DNA from: CAVSVP01 sp963731125
GTDB lineage: Bacteria; Pseudomonadota; Gammaproteobacteria; Competibacterales; Competibacteraceae
Length of the DNA stretch: 64,000 bases
Direction: 5' to 3'
Assembly: GCA_963731125.1 (NCBI GenBank)
Contig: CAVSVP010000024.1
Location: 199,851-263,850, forward strand
The translations under genes and the position numbers were made by a program. The notes under the pieces are model-generated. The model did no database searches. It had not been told where the DNA came from and saw only the letters and a program-made list of their open reading frames with translations. Positions 17,348 to 25,534 of this stretch are shown one piece after another. How positions within the stretch are numbered: the stretch's first letter is position 1; every line of letters begins with the position of its first letter.

Positions 17348-18351
17348 TTTTTAGTAAATTCCGGAGTCACTTCGTTGGAGCAGGCTTTGCCTTGCTCTAT
17401 CATAGAAATGTTACTCAACGTCGTTTCTGCAATACCCTGCAAGGCGTCTCTCGTAAAGAAAGCTTGATGAGCAGTAATAATGACATTGGGAAACGTTAAC
17501 AGACGTGCAAAAACGTCGTCTTGCAGCACTTTATCGGATAAATCTTCAAAAAAAAGGTCGCCTTCCTCTTCATAGACATCGAGAGCTAAGTGGCTTATTT
17601 TCCTGGATTTTAGCCCTTTAATAATTGCTTTTGTGTCAATCAGACCGCCACGGCTGGTATTAATGATAATAATACCTCGTTTCATTTGCGCTAATGCTTG
17701 AGCATTGATTAAGTGATAAGTATCCGGTGTCAACGGGCAATGTAAGGTAATAATGTCTGAATGGGCAAAAAGCTCGGCGAGAGTTTTATAACGTACGCCT
17801 ATCTTTTCACATTCGGAATTAGGCATTTGGTCGTAGGCTAACAAACGACAGCCGAATCCGTTTAGAATTTTTGCCACTTCTAAACCGATCTTTCCGGTGC
17901 CGACGATTCCAACGGTGCGGCCATATAGGTCAAAACCCAGCAGCCCAGTAAGATTAAAATTACCCTCTCGTACGCGTGCGTATGCGCGATGAATTTTTCG
18001 ATTTAAACTTAACAGTAACGCCACCGTATGTTCGGCCACTGCGTGGGGTGAATAAGCGGGAACTCTTGCCACCGTTAAGCCATGCGCCTGGGCTGCGGCT
18101 AAATCGATGTTATTAAAGCCGGCACAGCGCAAAGCGATTAAACGGGTTCCGAATTGCGCAAGTTTGGCCACAGTATAAGAATCCAACTCGTCGTTAACAA
18201 AAACGCAAACGGCAGGAAATTGCCTGGCTAGTGTGACGGTTTCTTGAGCAAGATGTGGTTTAAAGTAAACAATTTCATGTCCATGGTGCTTATTGGCCGC
18301 TTCTAGACACTCGCGGTCATAAGGCTTGGTGCTGAATACTGCGACTTTCAT
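17344..18351 (-). CDS. ldhA: D-2-hydroxyacid dehydrogenase (D-lactate dehydrogenase-like)
   Basis: NAD-dependent reduction of a 2-keto acid, most likely pyruvate, to the D-hydroxy acid; cytosolic. ATG 18351 (MKVAVFSTKPYD, with AAGGAA upstream) is the family start; the open frame extends a further 37 codons that are probably untranslated. The 335-residue protein has the expected order: catalytic N-half with RCAGFNNIDL (substrate arginine), the Rossmann motif GTVGIVGTGKIG-like as VGIVGTGKIGLEVAKIL, INTSRGGLID, the acidic catalytic partner near NVIITAHQAFFT with its histidine. The closest match I recall is E. coli LdhA rather than PdxB or SerA. Monocistronic and convergent with the RatA-like pseudogene. 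Confidence 0.9.
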   Translation of the reverse strand: MKVAVFSTKPYDRECLEAANKHHGHEIVYFKPHLAQETVTLARQFPAVCVFVNDELDSYTVAKLAQFGTRLIALRCAGFNNIDLAAAQAHGLTVARVPAYSPHAVAEHTVALLLSLNRKIHRAYARVREGNFNLTGLLGFDLYGRTVGIVGTGKIGLEVAKILNGFGCRLLAYDQMPNSECEKIGVRYKTLAELFAHSDIITLHCPLTPDTYHLINAQALAQMKRGIIIINTSRGGLIDTKAIIKGLKSRKISHLALDVYEEEGDLFFEDLSDKVLQDDVFARLLTFPNVIITAHQAFFTRDALQGIAETTLSNISMIEQGKACSNEVTPEFTKN

Positions 18352-18810
18352 AGTTGATTCCTTAATCGTAAAAGGAGGAGCAGCGAATAGTTTTCTACAT
18401 TCACCGCTTGCCGTGATTGATGATACTGCCATCTGTTGTCCCTGGAACTTAAAGATAGGCAATATACATAAAGGTTGCCCGTTACGAATGCGGCAGGGTT
18501 GGTGAATGCGATAGTGGTAGCAGGGGTTTACCCGTTATGGTTAGACCTTGTTGAGGCTACTATACTTAATAAGATAATCCGCTAAGAGTACGCAACAGCA
18601 GTTTTTGCGGGTAATAAAGATGATGATTGCTCGCACCGTTTTGGCGCTTCGCTACTCTGTGGGCGGTGTTTAACAGTAACAGGTTGAATACCGAATTCGT
18701 AAGTGGCTTGACATTCTCCTTAAAATGAAGGAACCGCGGTGACAGTTTTACCATTGATCTGTTGCTCGTCAATGTAACAGCATCCGGATTTGGCCACCAA
18801 GGGTCTGGTG

Positions 18811-21078
18811 ATGCTCGAAATCTTGCAGCGTATCGTACAAGAGGTTTATACGGCGACTAATCTCGACGAAGCTTTAGCTATAAGCGTGCGTCGGATTAAG
18901 GAATATATGGCTGTCGATGCCTGTTCCGTGCTGATTGCAGACACACAAGATGGACAGTATGTATTGATGGCCACAGAAGGCCTAAATCCTTCCTCAGTGG
19001 GCAGTGTACGGTTGGGTCATGGCGAGGGACTGGTAGGTTTGGTCGCAGAACGCCGGGAACCGATTAGCTTAGAGAATGCTGCGGAACACCCGCGTTACCG
19101 TTATTTCCCGGAAACAGGTGAGGAACGTTATCATGCCTTTCTAGGCGTTCCTATTATCTACTACCGCCGGGTACTCGGTGTATTAGTCGTACATCAGCGG
19201 CAGCGGCGCCGGTTCAGCAAGGATGAAGAAGCATTATTAGTGACCATCGCTGCGCAGCTAGCAGGCGGCATCAACGATGGCGCCTCCGGCGGGGGGATCA
19301 GTAGACTCATGGGCGGACAAATGCTGTCGAGCAGCGTTATTCAGGGCATACCGGCAGCACCCGGAATAGCTGTCGGCAAAGTTGTCTTGCCGTCACCCTT
19401 CGTGACTCTGGCTACGGTACCCGATCGTCCGATTCAAGACGTGGATAGGGAAGAAGCAGCCTTTAGAGCCGCTGTTGCCGCTGTGCGCGAAGAACTGTGT
19501 TTAAGCAGTCAGCGCATGGAGGTGTTTTTGCCTGCCGAAGCTTTAGCGATATTTAATGTATGCGTGATGTTATTAGACAGCGACAGCCTGCTGTCTGACA
19601 CTATTCGGCGGATTCGTGCAGGTAATTGGGCACCAGCAGCGTTACGGGACACCATTAGCGATTATGCGCGGCTCTTTGAGCGTATGGAAGACAGTTATTT
19701 ACGCGCACGTGCAGAAGATATTCGTAGCATTGGCCAACGCATCCTCATCCGTCTACAGGCAAATTCGCAGCAGGCTGCGAGGCAGTACTCCGAGAGGTGC
19801 GTTCTGGTGGGCGAGGAGATCGGTGCCGCTTCGCTGGTGGAAGTGCCTGTTGAGTGGCTTGCCGGAATTGTCTGTACGCGGGGTTCGGTTTTGTCCCACA
19901 CCGCAATTCTAGCTCGGGCATTGGGTATTCCCGCAGTGATGGGCGTTGGCGACCTACCTATCGGGCGGTTGGAAGGAACTGCGATTGCTATCGATGGTAA
20001 CCAGGGACAGGTTTTTTTGCGGCCGACACCTTCTATACTCTGCGAATTTCAGCGTCTGATTTCCGTTGAGGAAGAACTCGCTGCCGAGCTTGAAACCCTA
20101 CGCCAGTTGCCTGCCGAAACTTTGGATGGAATAAAAGTACCACTCTATGCGAATAGCGGCCTACTTTCCGATATCCGAGCTTCGCTGGAACGTGGCGCTG
20201 AGGGTATTGGTCTCTACCGTACCGAATTTACCTTTATGTTGTACGAGTCCTTCCCGAGTGAAGATGAACAATATCAGATCTACCGCCAAGTTCTTGAAGC
20301 CTTCGCGCCGAAACAGGTGATCATGCGTACCCTTGATATCGGCGGCGATAAGGGTTTGCCGTATTTTCCCGTTGCAGAGGATAATGCTTTGCTCGGTTGG
20401 CGTGGGATTCGCGTGAGCCTCGACCATCCGGAAATTTTTTTGACCCAATTGCGGGCTATGCTGCGTGCCGATGTCGGTTTGCATAACCTGCGTCTCCTGC
20501 TTCCCATGATCAGCAGTTCTGCCGAGGTGGACCAAGCGCGCTTTCTGTTGGAGCGTGCCTGCTGCGAACTTCGACAGGAAGGTTATGCGGTAACTCAACC
20601 CCCCTTGGGAATCGTGCTTGAAGTGCCTGCCGCAATTTACCAGATTGCGTCGTTGGCTCGGCGTGTGGATTTTTTTTCTGTTGGCACTAATGACTTGACT
20701 CAATACCTGCTAGCCGTCAATCGCAACAATGCCCGGGTTGCAACCTTATGGGATAGCCTGCATCCTGCAGTTATCCGCGCTGTTTATGAGGCTGTTCAAG
20801 AGGGGCATCGCTATGCTAAGCCCGTGGGTGTCTGTGGAGAAATGGCGGGCGATCCGTTGACCGTTATACTGCTGTTGGGAATGGGAGTCGATACCTTAAG
20901 TATGGTATCGCCCAGTCTTTCCCGCGTGAAATGGGTTATTCGCAGTTTTTCTCAAGCCCATGCCAGTAAACTGTTGAGCGAAGTTATTGGTACGGAAGAT
21001 TCCCGTGAAGTTCGGGCATTACTGAATGACGCGCTAAAACAGGTTGGCTTGAGTGCCTTGATTAGGACAGGCAAATGA
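18811..21078 (+). CDS. ptsP: Phosphoenolpyruvate-protein phosphotransferase PtsP (enzyme I of the nitrogen PTS)
   Basis: First phosphotransferase of the PTS-Ntr regulatory chain: it takes phosphate from PEP and passes it to NPr. ATG 18811 (MLEILQRIVQEVY) matches the family start, with AAGGG upstream. About residues 15-165 are a GAF domain (AVDACSVLIAD, GEGLVGLVAERREPI, FLGVPIIYYRRVLGVLVV), which in PtsP binds glutamine. The enzyme I part follows: N-domain, the phosphohistidine loop GSVLSHTAILARALGIPAVMG at about 370, and the PEP-binding barrel with GIGLYRTEFTFM, LDIGGDKGLPYFP, SVGTNDLTQYLLAVNRNNARV and GVCGEMAGDP. Full length (755 residues). A large palindrome follows immediately. Confidence 0.96.
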   Translation: MLEILQRIVQEVYTATNLDEALAISVRRIKEYMAVDACSVLIADTQDGQYVLMATEGLNPSSVGSVRLGHGEGLVGLVAERREPISLENAAEHPRYRYFPETGEERYHAFLGVPIIYYRRVLGVLVVHQRQRRRFSKDEEALLVTIAAQLAGGINDGASGGGISRLMGGQMLSSSVIQGIPAAPGIAVGKVVLPSPFVTLATVPDRPIQDVDREEAAFRAAVAAVREELCLSSQRMEVFLPAEALAIFNVCVMLLDSDSLLSDTIRRIRAGNWAPAALRDTISDYARLFERMEDSYLRARAEDIRSIGQRILIRLQANSQQAARQYSERCVLVGEEIGAASLVEVPVEWLAGIVCTRGSVLSHTAILARALGIPAVMGVGDLPIGRLEGTAIAIDGNQGQVFLRPTPSILCEFQRLISVEEELAAELETLRQLPAETLDGIKVPLYANSGLLSDIRASLERGAEGIGLYRTEFTFMLYESFPSEDEQYQIYRQVLEAFAPKQVIMRTLDIGGDKGLPYFPVAEDNALLGWRGIRVSLDHPEIFLTQLRAMLRADVGLHNLRLLLPMISSSAEVDQARFLLERACCELRQEGYAVTQPPLGIVLEVPAAIYQIASLARRVDFFSVGTNDLTQYLLAVNRNNARVATLWDSLHPAVIRAVYEAVQEGHRYAKPVGVCGEMAGDPLTVILLLGMGVDTLSMVSPSLSRVKWVIRSFSQAHASKLLSEVIGTEDSREVRALLNDALKQVGLSALIRTGK

Positions 21079-21164
21079 GTGAAAAACAGAATATCGATCT
21101 GGAAGCTGTTATCAAGACCGTCTGCGGCGGGGATACCGCAGTCGAGCTTATAGGGATGTATTAA
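21075..21164 (+). CDS. Possible 29-residue peptide overlapping the ptsP stop
   Basis: ATG 21075 overlaps the ptsP stop in an ATGA arrangement typical of translational coupling. The frame gives MSEKQNIDLEAVIKTVCGGD and nine more residues, ending at TAA 21162-21164. Most of it lies inside the palindrome at 21091-21198, so the open frame could equally be accidental. No similarity is recognised. Confidence 0.25.
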   Translation: MSEKQNIDLEAVIKTVCGGDTAVELIGMY

Positions 21165-21198
21165 CGGCGTGTCTTGAGAATAACTTCCAGATCGATAT
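21091..21198. repeat. Large imperfect palindrome after ptsP
   Basis: Arms of 28 bases at 21091-21118 and 21171-21198 are complementary at about 25 positions, including 15 in a row starting ATATCGATCTGGAAG. The 52-base centre contains a further 6-bp stem CTGCGG/CCGCAG (21122-21127, 21136-21141). The RNA would fold into a long hairpin directly after the ptsP stop. There is no T-run after it, so it is not a standard terminator; it may be a small palindromic mobile element or an RNA-processing/stability structure. Confidence 0.7.
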
Positions 21199-21246
21199 AC
21201 GGTATGACTTAAGTATAAAAGTGATTGATATGTAAGGAAAAAATTG

Positions 21247-21765
21247 ATGAAAAAAGGTAAATTTTGGCTTAGCGGTCTGCTTAGCGTCCTGTTGCTCGCG
21301 TTTTGTGGTCAAGCAGTCGCCATGGAAACCGAGTGGGAAAAGAATTTAAATGAACTGGTCAAGCACTATGTTCGGTTCTGGTATCGAGCCTATCCGATTC
21401 GTGGCAATAACCCAGTGACCCAACTTGTAAAAGGGCAAAGGTACCGGCTATATCTCGGAGTCGCCAATGACGCAGCGGAGGTTCACTTCGATAAGGTGGA
21501 GCTAAAATTAGTGGGCTATCCCCGTATCCAGTTCTATACAGATAGCAGCTTTAAAACGCCCGCGTCTGAGGTTAAGGTCACCATTGAGGATCTTGGCAAG
21601 AAAGGCAGTGAGAGCGCAATTCAAGGAAGTTCTGTCTACTTCATTGCTAAAGCAACTGTCAATAAAGCTCCAAGCGGTAGCAGCGTGGCGCCGGTACTTT
21701 TCGGATTAGGCATCTACGCGCAACCACGTCCTGAAGGGCACTATTGGGAACATGTCGTGTGGTAG
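21247..21765 (+). CDS. Secreted hypothetical protein
   Basis: Function unknown. The start is ATG 21247, preceded by TAAGGAAAAAA; a TTG directly before it is not needed. A signal peptide spans about residues 1-26 (LLSVLLLAFCGQAVAME). The mature part of about 146 residues is rich in beta-type alternation and charged loops (YRLYLGVANDAAEVHFDKVELKL, VKVTIEDLGKKG, VYFIAKATV), suggesting a small immunoglobulin-like or jelly-roll periplasmic domain. There is no lipobox cysteine, and no active-site motif is seen. It is followed after 107 bases by an amidotransferase-like hydrolase gene in the same direction. Confidence 0.7.
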   Translation: MKKGKFWLSGLLSVLLLAFCGQAVAMETEWEKNLNELVKHYVRFWYRAYPIRGNNPVTQLVKGQRYRLYLGVANDAAEVHFDKVELKLVGYPRIQFYTDSSFKTPASEVKVTIEDLGKKGSESAIQGSSVYFIAKATVNKAPSGSSVAPVLFGLGIYAQPRPEGHYWEHVVW

Positions 21766-21872
21766 CCAGGGATATCCTGCGCCACCAGGTAGGTTAGTGC
21801 AGCAGCGGCGCTACTGATAAATATTAGCGCAACCGATGGTCGCTATCTTATTGCACTACCTGCAGGCAACTT

Positions 21873-22652
21873 ATGACAAATCGTTATGATGTTGGCTGCA
21901 ATGAAAAGCAGCGTCCTACCATTGGTGTTCTTCTGGATTGGGCTGAAGGCCGGGCGGAAAGTTATTCCAGATTTCCTTATTATGCTTTGCGAATTCACTA
22001 TTTCGAGGCCATCTATACGGCCGGCGGTCTGCCAGTTGCTATACCCTTACTAGCCGATGCGCTACCGGTGTATTTGAGTCAACTCAACGGGTTGCTGATA
22101 CCCGGTGGTGATTATCCGTTCCCTGGACACTGGTACGAATCTGCGCCGGGACGTCAGGTTTCGCCCTATGTGCACTCGCTCTCCCGGCGGGCCGTCCTTG
22201 ATGCTAAGATGATTCACGCCGCGGTGTCCATGGATAAACCGGTGCTGGGGATTTGCGCCGGCATGCAAGCTCTGGGCGCTGTATTCGAATGTAAGTTGAC
22301 TGGTAATGTACATCGCTTGAATGGCAATATCATTAATCACCGTTTTGAAAAATCGGAGAAACTTTCTCATGACGTCACTGTGCGTACAGAAACCCAACTA
22401 CACCGGATCTTAGGGGTTGAGGCCATGTCGGTGAATTCTTCCCACAATGAAGCCATTGTTAGCGTTTCCTCCCCCGTGATTGTCAATGCTTGGGCCAGCG
22501 ACGGGGTAATTGAGGGTATCGAAATCGCCGGTAAAAATTTTGCGCTGGGTGTACAGTGGCATCCTGAACTATTAACTGTTACAGGCTCTACAAGTGCGGA
22601 TTTCAACCCCCATCAAAGGTTATTTGAAGCTTTTGTTCAAGCTGCACGGTGA
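21873..22652 (+). CDS. Gamma-glutamyl-gamma-aminobutyrate hydrolase-like class I glutamine amidotransferase (peptidase C26)
   Basis: Cytosolic hydrolase of gamma-glutamyl amide bonds, related to PuuD. The catalytic triad is visible: Cys in VLGICAGMQALGAVF, and His and Glu in LGVQWHPELL. The N-terminal family motif GVLLDW, a G-L-L-I-P-G-G-D-Y stretch (LNGLLIPGGDYPF) and VNSSHNEAIV near the active site agree with the group. 259 residues, the usual size. PuuD normally works in putrescine degradation with PuuA, PuuB and PuuC, none of which is nearby, so the natural substrate is open. Confidence 0.88.
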   Translation: MTNRYDVGCNEKQRPTIGVLLDWAEGRAESYSRFPYYALRIHYFEAIYTAGGLPVAIPLLADALPVYLSQLNGLLIPGGDYPFPGHWYESAPGRQVSPYVHSLSRRAVLDAKMIHAAVSMDKPVLGICAGMQALGAVFECKLTGNVHRLNGNIINHRFEKSEKLSHDVTVRTETQLHRILGVEAMSVNSSHNEAIVSVSSPVIVNAWASDGVIEGIEIAGKNFALGVQWHPELLTVTGSTSADFNPHQRLFEAFVQAAR

Positions 22653-22790
22653 TTCTATTTCGCTCCAGGGATTTGTATAAAAAACTTATTATATCATCAC
22701 ATTGTTAGTCAACTTTTACCCTCTTCAAGAATTGGAGTTTGACATCCAATGGAACGGTCTTGTACGTTGCCAGTGCGTTTGCTTTACAAG

Positions 22791-23333
22791 TTAAGGTGAA
22801 CCGATGTATTTTCGTATTTCGCGCCGGTAACCGAGAATGGCACCAATCGGCGCCAGTAGAAACGACAGGATATTTCTCTTGTGCGAACTCGAGCGTATGC
22901 TGTCTTTGAAATACCGATGCATAACCGCTGCCCGTAGTAAACCTGGCATTCCGGCCGCGTTGGTCTTGCCGTCATTTGCCCAGCCAATCAAGACCTCGAA
23001 GAATTCCTGCATCTGCATCGCCGGCCGGTATTCTTCAATCGCTTCAATTTCTTCATCGGTATTGTTCCTCTGAAAGTGAGCAACCCCGGCCGGTATTGTC
23101 ACGGATTCACCAGCTCCGAGTTTCTGCTCGTCGCCGTCGATCAGGCAAGTAAGGGTCCCGGCGTTGACTCTGATGACCATCTCTTGATTGGGGTGATCAT
23201 GCTCGTCCGCGATCGCGCCATGCGGCGCCATCTTGTAGCCCATCCGAAAAAGATCGCCATTTGTCTCTTTCGAGGTCGTCAGGAAACGAATGATTTCACC
23301 CGTCTTCGGATTATGAAGCGTTCGCTCATTCAT
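22791..23333 (-). CDS. Cupin domain protein
   Basis: Small cupin-fold protein of unknown function. ATG 23333 (MNERTLHNPKTGE) follows CAGGAGAAT; the longer open frame upstream is ignored. Cupin motif 1 appears as EHDHPNQEMVIRVNAGTL (His, His, Glu as metal ligands), motif 2 as GAGESVTIPAGVAHFQRN (second His). The region after about residue 115 is helical with an aromatic-rich EFFEVLIGWANDG stretch and ends in a hydrophobic SFLLAPIGAILGY segment that could touch the membrane. Related proteins are often annotated as mannose-6-phosphate isomerase-like or quercetinase-like cupins. A perfect hairpin stands 25 bases before the start. Confidence 0.82.
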   Translation of the reverse strand: MNERTLHNPKTGEIIRFLTTSKETNGDLFRMGYKMAPHGAIADEHDHPNQEMVIRVNAGTLTCLIDGDEQKLGAGESVTIPAGVAHFQRNNTDEEIEAIEEYRPAMQMQEFFEVLIGWANDGKTNAAGMPGLLRAAVMHRYFKDSIRSSSHKRNILSFLLAPIGAILGYRREIRKYIGSP

Positions 23334-23357
23334 TGATATTCTCCTGAAAATACAAGG

Positions 23358-23398
23358 AAGTAAAGAATCCACCCGCAAAGCGGGTGGATTCTTTACTT
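23358..23398. repeat. Perfect 19-bp hairpin upstream of the cupin gene
   Basis: AAGTAAAGAATCCACCCGC (23358-23376), loop AAA, then a perfect complement at 23380-23398. Lying 25 bases upstream of the cupin start codon it would be in the 5' leader of that mRNA. No T-run follows it closely on either strand. It may be a recombination scar, a processing site or a regulatory hairpin. Confidence 0.8.
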
Positions 23399-23409
23399 GT
23401 CGGGACAAG

Positions 23410-23590
23410 ATGAAGACGCGTTTTGCCCTGGCCGTCGCAGGAAAAATCGTAATTGCTGTCGGCAGCCCTGGGGAGGTTACCAGAGTAATGCGGAATGCTC
23501 CTGGTGGCGTGCTGTATCATGTCCGGTTTCCGGGACGAACGCTACGTTTCAGAAGGCGTTCTGGAGATTGCCGGGCGCGGGTCAGCATGA
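23410..23590 (+). pseudogene. Small frameshifted gene of unknown family
   Basis: From ATG 23410 the frame reads MKTRFALAVAGKIVIAVGSP and on to APGGVLYHVRFPGRT; a sensible continuation (YVSEGVLEIAGRGSA, stop TGA 23588-23590) is in the next frame, starting about 23540. The joined product of about 60 residues looks like a compact beta-strand domain in which a G-x-V-T-R-V turn and a LYHVRFPG strand alternate. I cannot name the family with confidence. It is read as a single-base frameshift remnant. Confidence 0.4.
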
Positions 23591-23721
23591 GGAGCAGGAA
23601 CAGGCTCAGCGGGTAACTTGCGATTTGCATTGCGATGCACCAGGGATACCAATATCTCGCGATAGCGTTATGATAGAACAGTGTGATTGATCGCGTGCGA
23701 GTTATTGAGGAGGTTTTCGTA

Positions 23722-23922
23722 GTGAGTGGCAGTTACTTGGTGTGTGATCTGTGCGGGAAATTTGGGCCGCCTAGCGCTTTTCTGTTCGAGGAAAACTTAC
23801 GTTTATGTTACGAGTGTTTTGGTCACAGCCGTGAGCAGCGCGAGCGGGAAGTAAGGCAGGAATACGGCGTTAGGGAAAATTCGGAGGAAGCGCTACAAAA
23901 ATCGGCAAAAAAACCAACCTAG
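23722..23922 (+). CDS. Small zinc-ribbon-like protein with two CxxC motifs
   Basis: GTG 23722 is preferred as start because GAGGAGG stands 8 bases upstream; an in-frame ATG at 23683 has no such site. The 66-residue product contains CDLCGKFGPPSAFLFEENLRL-type spacing: CDLC at about 8-11 and CYEC at about 29-32, a four-cysteine knuckle that would bind one zinc, followed by a highly charged helical tail (REQREREVRQEYG). Function unknown. Its stop TAG 23920-23922 is part of the CTAG target sequence used by the neighbouring IS. Confidence 0.65.
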   Translation: MSGSYLVCDLCGKFGPPSAFLFEENLRLCYECFGHSREQREREVRQEYGVRENSEEALQKSAKKPT

Positions 23923-25325
23923 CAGCCTGTCGGAGAAATCGTTAGTGCGGTTATTTGGTCCTTGGTGAGCGTATGAAGCCGCTTGAGATTGAAAGCCAAA
24001 CACACCAAGCCCCACTCACCGGCGGCGGCCGACAGGCCGCGCAGGGAGAATTGGCGAAACCCCAGGATTTCCTTGATGATGCCAATGACCGGCTCGACGG
24101 TACACTGGCGCAGCCGATAGATGGCTTTGCCGATCTCGGTTTGGAGTTGGTAAGCCCTCTTCCCCGTAGGGCTGGCCTCGTCAGGTGGCGGAGCGGGGTT
24201 TTCAGCGAAGTACTTGCGCCCACCGTGATGATGGGGCTCGCGCCCGGTGGCAATGTAGGGATCGATCCCCCGGACCTGCAAACGCTCGATATTAGCGGCG
24301 CTGAAATAGCCATTGTCCAACGCCGCCGCGCTGGGGGTACCCAACCCCGCCGGGATTGCCTCCAGGGTGGGTTCGAGCTCCCCCTGATCGTTGGGATGGT
24401 TGGACAGGGTATGGCCGACGATCAGCAGCGTATCCTGATCGGTAGCGAGTGGGGCATGGTCATGCTGATCGACGCCCCGATTGGTGCTGTTTTTCATGAT
24501 CCGCGAAGCCGGATCGGTGAAGTGGTACTGATCCTTGTCGCGCGCACCCGGCGTGGGTGGTACGGGCGCCCGCCCGCGCGGTTTGCCACCGCGAGCCCGC
24601 GCCTTCTCTTCGCGCTCGCGCACTGTCTCTGCAACGGCTGCTGGTTCGAGGCGGTAGCGCTCCTCGGCCCGCGCTTCGAGCACGGCTTTCGCCTCGGCCA
24701 GGTTGGCCAGACGGTCTTGGCGACGGTGAATTTCCTCCTCGATGACCCGCCCCTCAGGCAGCAGGCATTCGCCCCGGTCGGTGCGCTCGGCCAGCGCCAG
24801 CCACTCGCTGACCTCCTGGCTCAACTGGACTGCCAACTCCAACAGCCGCCGGTAACTGAGCGCTTGACTCTGGGCGGCATCGGCATGAAGCTTGGTCCCA
24901 TCCAGACTGATCCGCCCCAGCTTCAGCACCCCGGCCGCATGGGCGATCAACAACACCTGGGTAAACAACTCCTGCAGCTCGGGCACACAGGTCTTACGAA
25001 ACGTAGCGAGCGTGTCGTGAGCCGGATGCAGATCCCCGGCAATAAAGCGAAAGGGCAGGCACTCATCGGTGGCCTGTTCGAGCTTCCGCGAACTGAACAC
25101 GCCCGTGGCATAGCCATAAAACAACAGCCCCAACCGGATTTCCGGCGCATACGGTGGGGCACCTCGCGATCCATAGCGGGCATAGCTCGCCGTCACATCC
25201 AGCAACGCCACCACTTCCACCACGAACTGCGCCAGATGCCCGGGCGGAACACCATCTCCTAACCGAACCGTGAGGTGGATAACCGCGTCGTAGTCAACCT
25301 GTTTGAACCTGCGTGCCACAGCCAT
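23919..25325 (-). CDS. IS1182-family transposase
   Basis: DDE transposase that moves the surrounding element. N-terminal DUF772-type domain (about 50-130: PPYAPEIRLGLLFYGYATGVFSSRKLEQATDE is the characteristic segment, followed by DTLATFRK), then the catalytic core: first Asp in ISLDGTKLHADA, second in AALDNGYFSAANIE, and Glu in CTVEPVIGIIKEILGFRQFSLRG. An Arg/Glu-rich helical insertion lies between. The start is ATG 25325, with AGAGG a few bases upstream; a TTG 27 bases earlier is an alternative. Unusually, the last codons run out of the IS: the TAG stop is supplied by the duplicated CTAG target. Confidence 0.92.
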   Translation of the reverse strand: MAVARRFKQVDYDAVIHLTVRLGDGVPPGHLAQFVVEVVALLDVTASYARYGSRGAPPYAPEIRLGLLFYGYATGVFSSRKLEQATDECLPFRFIAGDLHPAHDTLATFRKTCVPELQELFTQVLLIAHAAGVLKLGRISLDGTKLHADAAQSQALSYRRLLELAVQLSQEVSEWLALAERTDRGECLLPEGRVIEEEIHRRQDRLANLAEAKAVLEARAEERYRLEPAAVAETVREREEKARARGGKPRGRAPVPPTPGARDKDQYHFTDPASRIMKNSTNRGVDQHDHAPLATDQDTLLIVGHTLSNHPNDQGELEPTLEAIPAGLGTPSAAALDNGYFSAANIERLQVRGIDPYIATGREPHHHGGRKYFAENPAPPPDEASPTGKRAYQLQTEIGKAIYRLRQCTVEPVIGIIKEILGFRQFSLRGLSAAAGEWGLVCLAFNLKRLHTLTKDQITALTISPTGC

Positions 25326-25400
25326 TGGCCTCTGTTTGAGTGGGGGGGCCAATGTATCATCAGGCTCGGTTCATGTCTCACCGATTTCTCCGACAGGCTG
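23923..25400. mobile_element. IS1182-family insertion sequence, intact
   Basis: A 1478-bp element with perfect 19-bp terminal inverted repeats CAGCCTGTCGGAGAAATCG (left from 23923, right complement ending at 25400) and a 4-bp target duplication CTAG on both sides (23919-23922 and 25401-25404). It carries one transposase gene on the minus strand. Perfect ends and duplication indicate a recent insertion. Confidence 0.92.
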
Positions 25401-25534
25401 CTAGCCAAATCAACCACTGGACATTGCCTTCCATTTGCTGATGCGCAGGTCTACTTACGGTAGCCTTGGGAGAGATGCCAAAGTTATCGGAAAAAAAAGC
25501 CTCTGTGGCGGTCTGTGTGAGTATATGGATGCAA

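Noticed and set aside
23955..25262. Long plus-strand open frame of 435 codons
   Set aside because: Antisense shadow of the IS1182 transposase, caused by high GC content and codon bias; no family resemblance.
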